DNA from: an uncultured Mesocricetibacter sp.
GTDB lineage: Bacteria > Pseudomonadota > Gammaproteobacteria > Enterobacterales > Pasteurellaceae
Direction: 5' to 3'
Assembly: GCA_905373425.1 (NCBI GenBank)
Contig: CAJPST010000068.1
Location: 1-11,176 of the forward strand
DNA: 11,176 bases
Below, one piece after another: positions 6,553 to 11,176 of this stretch; position 1 is the first letter of the stretch; each line of letters starts with the position of its first letter. Under the pieces are notes generated by a model. The model worked only from the letters and a program-made list of their open reading frames with translations, ran no database searches and was not told the DNA's origin. The position numbers were made by a program, and so were the translations under genes.

Positions 6553-6607
6553 GAGGCAAAAAGGGAATTGAATCGCCTCAATACACATTAAATGTGCCAA
6601 GGCAATT
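6553..6607 (-). promoter_or_regulatory. Candidate expression platform of the glycine riboswitch
   Basis: Downstream of the second aptamer, AATTGCCT (6607-6600) can pair with AGGCGATT (6578-6571, one G-U) around an inner CACAT/ATGTG hairpin (6596-6592 with 6588-6584). The same GAGGC (6579-6575) can instead pair with GCCTC (6557-6553), which follows a T-run. The two pairings exclude each other. Which state corresponds to bound glycine is not visible. Confidence 0.4.
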
Positions 6608-6610
6608 AAC

Positions 6611-6827
6611 TCTTTCAGCCCCTGTCCTTTTGCCTGAGCGTTTCAAAAACGGCTAAAAAATTCACCGCTCTTTTGCGCCTTCGGCGTCCACTTCGTGCAA
6701 ATTGCGCACATTGGATCTCTCCAAGGGTTCGTCCGGTAACAGTCCCTGCAAATAAATTTGCGCCTGAAAGATTTTACCTCGTCGGCGTGAGGTCAATTCC
6801 CCACTCTCCAGCTACCTTCATCCGAAC
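6611..6827 (-). promoter_or_regulatory. Tandem glycine riboswitch upstream of alsT
   Basis: Leader RNA with two glycine aptamers on the minus strand. Aptamer I (about 6811-6738) has CTGGAGAG, GCCGACGAGGTAAA, CAGGCGCAAA and AGGGACTG. Aptamer II (about 6725-6613) is closer to consensus, with TTGGAGAG, GCCGAAGGCGCAAA, CTCAGGCAAAAGGACAG and closing GGGG. A leader-linker helix is possible: GTTCG (6827-6823) pairs with CGAAC (6731-6727), matching the P0 kink-turn helix described for full-length tandem glycine riboswitches. Glycine binding would control alsT 85 nt downstream. Glycine riboswitches ahead of AGCS transporters are known in Vibrio. Identity is strong from the conserved aptamer motifs; exact ends are approximate. 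Confidence 0.92.
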
Positions 6828-6859
6828 TTGTCTTTTATCAGAAAATAAAAGCGTATTGA

Positions 6860-6887
6860 ATTTTAGCAAAAACTCGCCAAAATTCAA
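6860..6887 (-). promoter_or_regulatory. Promoter for the riboswitch-alsT transcript
   Basis: Minus strand TTGAAT (6887-6882), 16-bp spacer, TAAAAT (6865-6860). Initiation near 6852 would place the first aptamer about 25 nt into the RNA. The first T of the -35 is the last base of an uptake signal. Confidence 0.5.
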
Positions 6888-6895
6888 CCGCACTT
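6887..6895 (-). repeat. DNA uptake signal sequence at the alsT promoter
   Basis: Exact AAGTGCGGT (minus) followed by tgaatttt, the A/T tract coinciding with the presumed -35. Confidence 0.9.
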
Positions 6896-7067
6896 TATGC
6901 ATTTACTTTTATCTTTAACCGTTAGAAACCGTATTTTACAATACCGCAGATATACTTGCCGGTTCGTATGTTAAATGAAATCGCTATCACAATCGCGGAA
7001 CCAATATACTTAATGATAATGGATTGTTTTGGTGACAAACTAAATTCCAATCGGTATTCTTGCGTTC

Positions 7068-8957
7068 TTATTTTAACCCCCAATAAATCAACCCCTTATG
7101 TGGTAATTTAATATTCGGTAACCAAAAATCTTTACCCTGCCAACCTTTATCTTTATTTCCCACTATTTGATAAAGTGTAAGGAATAAATCATTGGGATAT
7201 TTTTCTCCTAATTTGCGGTCTTCTTCCGAGAGCATTGTACCTGTTGCTCGAGAAAGATTACGTCCTGTTTTAACCAAAACATAGATTTTGAAAGTTGGAC
7301 GTTGCGTTTTTAATGCTTCTATGCCGGCAATAAATTTTTCCTTATCCCAGTCATCAGGTACATAATTACCAAGCTTATCTAAAATCAAGAATAGCTCTTC
7401 TATGTCTATTTGATACAAATCAGATTGCGCCTTATCTATCAAAACAGATGAAAGAATACCGTTTATAGCCAACAAGTTATTCTCATTCGGACGAAGTGGA
7501 AAGTAATTTACACCACCAACCATTTGATTGATACTATCAGCTTTTAATACATTCTTTCTGGTCGGATTGATGTTTTTCGGATAAATAACCTGAATATTGC
7601 CATCTGATTTTTTTGCCTGCTCAATAATCAGATTGTTTGCCTGATTGAGTTGAACAAAGAAATGATAGACATCAGACGGAATATAAAGCCGTAACAATGA
7701 TTTATCTCGGTCATATCCAAAAATGCGCGAATGCTGCCAGAAAGTATCTGCATTCGGTTTTTTAGCTGTACGACTGTAATAAACTGTTTGCAGTTTTGGA
7801 ATAGTCAAGCCGCGACCAATTACATTACCACCAATAATGATGTTGAAACCTTTTTCCAAGTCAAAATCTGCTTCTGTCTGCGAATTAACGACAAGAGTAG
7901 AGATTTGTTTATTCTCCAAAAGTGCGGTCAATTTTTCGTATATTTCATCAAAGTGATGAATATCGGGCTTGGTCTTTTGCAAATCCAAATAACTTTCTTT
8001 AAAGCTACCTGCAAGATCTTCCCCATTATTGACTGCTTGCACTAAGTCATTTAAAAAGGCTTGCATTTTCTTTGAAAAGGCTTGATGATCTTGAATTTTA
8101 TAGCTTGGATGCAGTGCAAAATTACAGTTAGTTTTATCACATAGCGCGAATTCTGCACAGGTTATTAGAAAACTAAGCAATGCCTGTTTTGCCCCTTCGG
8201 CAATTTCGCCACTATCGTCTTTCATATCATCCAATTCACTATCAATAAAACGAACGATATAGCTAGGTGGATCAGAAAAGACAAAGTTGCCACCGATGTA
8301 TTTTTCGCCTGCTTCAAAGAAGTGGATAAATTCAGGTTGCCAATCGGATGCTTCGTGTTGCAACAAAAGCGATTGAGGTGTGGCAGTCAACTGGATAAAC
8401 AGGCTTTGACAGCAGGAATTTTTGATGTCATTTAATAGTTTATTGATGGTGCTAGCATCTTTATCGTGCTTATCTGCATTAGTATTTAAGCTAGCTGCGT
8501 CTGCTTCATCATCCACAATTACCAAAGGATAGCCTTTCAGACTACTTTGACTGGCAAACAGATTACGCCAACGTCTCAATACACGGGCATTCTTTTTAAT
8601 CACGACCAAGATGGGGTTTTCTGCCTTCATTACTTCCATAAAACTTCGGTCGTCAGCTTCAGACAATACGATAAAGTTTTTCAGATTGGCTTTGGCTCGT
8701 TTGACTGTTTGATCCTGTAAATCTACGCTATCGGTGGTGAGGTACAGAAAAACTTTATGATCGCCATCGTCAGCCAGCGCGCTTAATACGCCCAAAACCT
8801 GCGCCGTTTTGCCACTTTGAACATTACCTAGCAATAAAACATTTTGGGCGACTTTCGGCTCAGTTTGTGATAATTTTTCCATAAAACCATCAACGGTTTT
8901 TCTTACGGAATCAGCCAATTCAGGCGAGGTTAATTGATTTAAGTAGGTTTTTAGCAT
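7068..8957 (-). CDS. N protein of a CglI/NgoAVII-type restriction system: DEAD-like ATPase with Z1 domain
   Basis: Predicted motor subunit of an ATP-dependent restriction enzyme. In the characterised CglI and NgoAVII systems the N protein is a DNA-dependent ATPase that forms a complex with the R nuclease, and ATP hydrolysis is needed for cutting. The 629 residues contain Walker A GNVQSGKT (44-51, Lys50), motif II DDEAD (149-153), motif III TATP (191-194), then the Z1-type second half: IIGGNVIGRGLT (374-385, Arg382) and DTFWQHSRIFGYDR (404-417), equivalent to helicase motifs V and VI. All catalytic residues look intact. ATG-8957 abuts the R-gene stop (TAAATG) with only AAGGGA about 11 nt upstream, so translation is probably coupled to R. 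An exact uptake signal lies within it (7920-7928). No clear intrinsic terminator follows the TAA at 7068. Confidence 0.88.
   Translation of the reverse strand: MLKTYLNQLTSPELADSVRKTVDGFMEKLSQTEPKVAQNVLLLGNVQSGKTAQVLGVLSALADDGDHKVFLYLTTDSVDLQDQTVKRAKANLKNFIVLSEADDRSFMEVMKAENPILVVIKKNARVLRRWRNLFASQSSLKGYPLVIVDDEADAASLNTNADKHDKDASTINKLLNDIKNSCCQSLFIQLTATPQSLLLQHEASDWQPEFIHFFEAGEKYIGGNFVFSDPPSYIVRFIDSELDDMKDDSGEIAEGAKQALLSFLITCAEFALCDKTNCNFALHPSYKIQDHQAFSKKMQAFLNDLVQAVNNGEDLAGSFKESYLDLQKTKPDIHHFDEIYEKLTALLENKQISTLVVNSQTEADFDLEKGFNIIIGGNVIGRGLTIPKLQTVYYSRTAKKPNADTFWQHSRIFGYDRDKSLLRLYIPSDVYHFFVQLNQANNLIIEQAKKSDGNIQVIYPKNINPTRKNVLKADSINQMVGGVNYFPLRPNENNLLAINGILSSVLIDKAQSDLYQIDIEELFLILDKLGNYVPDDWDKEKFIAGIEALKTQRPTFKIYVLVKTGRNLSRATGTMLSEEDRKLGEKYPNDLFLTLYQIVGNKDKGWQGKDFWLPNIKLPHKGLIYWGLK
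7920..7928 (+). repeat. DNA uptake signal sequence inside the N-protein gene
   Basis: Exact AAGTGCGGT (plus) followed by caattttt, the extended H. influenzae-type signal. It is translated on the minus strand as Leu-Thr-Ala-Leu-Leu around residues 343-347, between the two ATPase halves. Confidence 0.9.
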
Positions 8958-9995
8958 TTAGTTTTTTCCCTTAAATGAGAGTAGCCAGACATTAGGGTTG
9001 TCAGTTGAACGGAATTCAAAATGATCATTGCCGTATTGGTGTAAGGTTTCATGCGTAATTTTCTCGTTATTTTGCAGGCAGCCACGGCTTTCCAAGCGAC
9101 CTTTAATCCATTTTCCAAGTGTTTTCAAATCATTTTCTGAGCGGAAATTTTTGGAATAATCTCCTGATGTCTTACATTGAAATTGCCAACCGTCATCTGT
9201 AATAACTGTAAAAGACTTAAAAAGCGGATAACCTTCTTGTGAGGTGATGTTTTTGGGTACAATTAACTCCACTTCATACCAAGGTCTTGGTTTGACAAAA
9301 CCCCGCTTATCTCGCCTCCCCTCTCCAAAAAATACATTCAAATTACTTTTTTCTTCGGTTTTAGCTGGAATAGAGAAATTATATTCTGACGTTTGGGCAA
9401 ATAATTTCCGAATCTTTTCTGGTGCAATTTTCAGCACACCCAAACAATTTTCTAAATGGCTGTTATGTTCAATAAATTTACTCGGTCTTTCAACTTCTTG
9501 GATATTTTTGCCTAGCTTATGAATGGTGCTTTGAATATCTGCCTGCAAAATCTGTGCAGACTTACCGTTCAAATGCAACATAGTTTCATAAGTACGTTCC
9601 GTGCTATCCCAAAAACACGTTAAGTTCGCAGAGCCAATTAATCCATTGATTTGTTGCTGATTTCGAAAGGCATACATTTTGCCGTGAAATTTTACAAAGG
9701 GAGAAATATAGACCGCTCCTCTGTTTTCATGTAGCAAAAATTTGTTCAGTCTGCACAAGCTGTCGTATTGCAAACGGCTAAAACCTTCTAAATAATGCAT
9801 TCCGACCAATAAATTTATTTTTTGAATGTGATCGTTTAGCTCCAAAATTTTATGTAGTTCAACTACTGCATCATTAGATACATAACCTGTTGCCATCAAC
9901 ACTTCATTCGCTGATTTAAATAAATCCATCCAAACCGTATTGAGCGATTTTTCAGTGATTTTGGCATTGGCAATATTAGAAAAAACAGTATTCAT
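8958..9995 (-). CDS. R protein: NgoFVII/NgoAVII-family restriction endonuclease (PLD nuclease + B3-like domain)
   Basis: Predicted DNA-cutting subunit. Counting from the upstream ATG-9998, the N-terminal half has a single phospholipase-D (HKD) motif, FHGKMYAF with His105 and Lys107, followed by IGSANLT with Ser123 and Asn125. One HKD per chain implies a dimeric active site, as in BfiI; such nucleases need no metal ion. The C-terminal part (about 238-346, from RPWYEVELIVP through WQFQCKTSGDYSKNFRS to VWLLSFKG) resembles the RE_NgoFVII C-terminal, B3-like DNA-recognition domain. Two start codons are adjacent; GGAGGT lies 2 nt before ATG-9998 but 5 nt before ATG-9995, so I prefer 9995, which shares one base with the methyltransferase stop. 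The protein meets the N gene with no gap. Recognition by homologues is GCCGC; for this protein it is only inferred. Confidence 0.88.
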   Translation of the reverse strand: MNTVFSNIANAKITEKSLNTVWMDLFKSANEVLMATGYVSNDAVVELHKILELNDHIQKINLLVGMHYLEGFSRLQYDSLCRLNKFLLHENRGAVYISPFVKFHGKMYAFRNQQQINGLIGSANLTCFWDSTERTYETMLHLNGKSAQILQADIQSTIHKLGKNIQEVERPSKFIEHNSHLENCLGVLKIAPEKIRKLFAQTSEYNFSIPAKTEEKSNLNVFFGEGRRDKRGFVKPRPWYEVELIVPKNITSQEGYPLFKSFTVITDDGWQFQCKTSGDYSKNFRSENDLKTLGKWIKGRLESRGCLQNNEKITHETLHQYGNDHFEFRSTDNPNVWLLSFKGKN

Positions 9996-11116
9996 CATTT
10001 ACCTCCACGAATTTTGCTTAATCGGTCATGGAATAAAATTTCTTTTTCTGCGATCAATTTCTCATGCAAATCTACTTTTTCGTAGTTGCCTGAAAAAATC
10101 GGTAAGATGCTTTTTGCTAGTTCAATCACGCCCTGAGGTGGAACGGCATTGCCAATCTGACGACGCACTTCTGTTGTTGAGCCAACAAATTCAAAATCAT
10201 CAGGAAAGCTTTGCAACCTTGCGCGCTCACGGTTAGTGAAGGCTCGCGGTTCAGGAAAATGATAGCCCCAAGTACCACCACCACCGGCTGCAATAATTGT
10301 TTTTGATGGCTCGTCTCGGTGCATACGGCGATAAACGTGGCTAATCATACCTTTTACATATAAAGGATGATCTTTTGGAATATCGGTAAAATTGCCACCT
10401 TCAGGAATTAAGTCCAACATACGACGTGTTTTATCGCTGATTTTCAGCAATTCATTATTACTGGCATTCTGTGGAATATTAGATACGGCCTGACCTGCTG
10501 TTACATATGGTTTTAAGCCATTTTCGCCAGTTTCATTGTGTGTCGGTTCTGGATGACGGAAATTAAATCCTGTATCCAAACGTATCCCGACAATCAGCAC
10601 ACGCTCACGAAATTGAGGCACACCAAATTCTGCAAAGTTATACAGCTTCGCCTGAACGTAATAACCACAATTCTCAAAATCGGTAATAATTTGCTGGATG
10701 GCTTTTTTCTTGTTGGCAGTCAACAAACCTTTCACATTCTCAGCAACAAAAACTTTTGGTTTTTTTGCATTTACAAAACGTAAAAAGCTTTTATAAAGAT
10801 TGCCACGCTCACCCTCTAAGCCCGGCTGTTTCCAAATCATGGAAAAATCTTGGCAAGGGAATCCACCTAAAATAATGTCGCAATCGGGAATAGTTGGATC
10901 GTTAGGATCTATTTGTTCAATATCGCCTTCTACGATGACATCACCTATGTTTTTACGAAAACTTTCACACGCCCAATGGGAAAAATCATTCGCCCAAACG
11001 GTTTCATAACCAGCTTGGTGAAAGCCTAAATCTAAGCCTCCACAGCCTGAAAACAGAGACAGAATTTTAGGTTTATTATTAGACGAATTAAAAAAAGAAA
11101 GTTGTTTAGATTGCAT
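9995..11116 (-). CDS. DNA (cytosine-5)-methyltransferase, M protein of the restriction cassette
   Basis: Methylates cytosine C5 in the cassette's target and so protects host DNA. The 373 residues carry the ordered C5-methyltransferase motifs: I LFSGCGGLDLGF (21-32, AdoMet), IV GGFPCQDFS (84-92, catalytic Cys88), VI ENV (126-128), VIII QFRERVLIVG (168-177), IX around HRDEPSKTI (266-274), and X RRQIGNAVPP (318-327). The region between VIII and IX (about 180-265), where target recognition resides, is short, consistent with a single specificity. ATG-11116 has AGGGGTG about 7 nt upstream. It is the first gene of the operon visible; 60 bp upstream remain in the window and hold no controller-protein gene. 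Its stop overlaps the nuclease start. It belongs to the Dcm superfamily, but context argues against the solitary Dcm enzyme. Confidence 0.93.
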   Translation of the reverse strand: MQSKQLSFFNSSNNKPKILSLFSGCGGLDLGFHQAGYETVWANDFSHWACESFRKNIGDVIVEGDIEQIDPNDPTIPDCDIILGGFPCQDFSMIWKQPGLEGERGNLYKSFLRFVNAKKPKVFVAENVKGLLTANKKKAIQQIITDFENCGYYVQAKLYNFAEFGVPQFRERVLIVGIRLDTGFNFRHPEPTHNETGENGLKPYVTAGQAVSNIPQNASNNELLKISDKTRRMLDLIPEGGNFTDIPKDHPLYVKGMISHVYRRMHRDEPSKTIIAAGGGGTWGYHFPEPRAFTNRERARLQSFPDDFEFVGSTTEVRRQIGNAVPPQGVIELAKSILPIFSGNYEKVDLHEKLIAEKEILFHDRLSKIRGGK

Positions 11117-11146
11117 AGGATGTCACCCCTACACAGAATTCGATAG

Positions 11147-11173
11147 ATTTTAACAAAAAATCATGTTCTGTAA
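11147..11173 (-). promoter_or_regulatory. Weak candidate promoter of the restriction operon
   Basis: Minus strand TAAAAT (11152-11147) is a good -10, about 30 bp before the methyltransferase ATG. The only upstream partner, TTACAG (11173-11168), is poor and 15 bp away. The true -35 may lie at or beyond the window edge. Confidence 0.25.
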
Positions 11174-11176
11174 TGC

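Noticed and set aside
6527..6559. Upstream TTG start of alsT adding 11 residues
   Set aside because: No Shine-Dalgarno before TTG, the extension is not hydrophobic like the family N-terminus, and it occupies the riboswitch expression region; ATG-6526 has GAGGAA at good spacing.
6920..7067. Terminator of the restriction operon or boundary repeat of an insertion between alsT and the cassette
   Set aside because: Only weak 5-bp hairpins (GTATT/AATAC near 6930-6945, GGTTC/GAACC near 6961-7002) without T-runs, and no flanking direct or inverted repeats that would mark an integration.

Overview
The window comes from a bacterium of the family Pasteurellaceae. Eight exact copies of the 9-bp DNA uptake signal AAGTGCGGT lie in 11.2 kb, mostly followed by the usual short A/T tract. 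This is the Haemophilus influenzae-type signal, not the Actinobacillus pleuropneumoniae type. The proteins resemble Haemophilus/Aggregatibacter versions, and the order rppH-tauE-lgt-thyA-tadA matches the HI0901-HI0906 block of H. influenzae as I remember it. Aggregatibacter or a close Haemophilus relative is the best guess; the species cannot be fixed from the sequence alone. Every gene I accept is on the minus strand.

Right to left (direction of transcription): 11116-7068 is a three-gene restriction-modification operon. It encodes a 5-methylcytosine methyltransferase (M), a phospholipase-D-fold nuclease with a B3-like DNA-reading C-terminus (R), and a DEAD-type ATPase with a Z1 domain (N). 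The junctions are a 1- or 4-base overlap and a 0-base gap. This is the composition of the unusual ATP-dependent CglI/NgoAVII class, in which R cuts only together with an actively hydrolysing N protein. The N gene carries a perfect uptake signal, so the cassette is either long resident in, or has moved among, naturally transformable Pasteurellaceae.

6887-5115 holds an amino-acid import unit: a promoter overlapping an uptake signal, a tandem glycine riboswitch, a candidate switching hairpin, an AGCS-family sodium:alanine/glycine symporter (alsT), and a strong palindromic terminator. Next, 4920-4600 is raiA, the stationary-phase ribosome inactivation factor.

4599-3653 is about 0.95 kb without a convincing gene, but not featureless. 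It has a nested palindrome, a short open frame that may be a gene remnant, an inverted pair of uptake signals forming a terminator, and three perfect TTATNCACA DnaA boxes upstream of rppH.

3652-1 is a compact operon: rppH (mRNA 5'-end pyrophosphohydrolase), a TauE/SafE-family permease, lgt (prolipoprotein lipidation), thyA (dTMP synthesis) and tadA (tRNA wobble A-to-I editing, cut off by the window edge). Spacing of 1-19 nt suggests one transcript. The most interesting points are the ATP-dependent restriction cassette, the DnaA-box cluster ahead of a thyA-containing operon, and the riboswitch with its possible mutually exclusive pairing.
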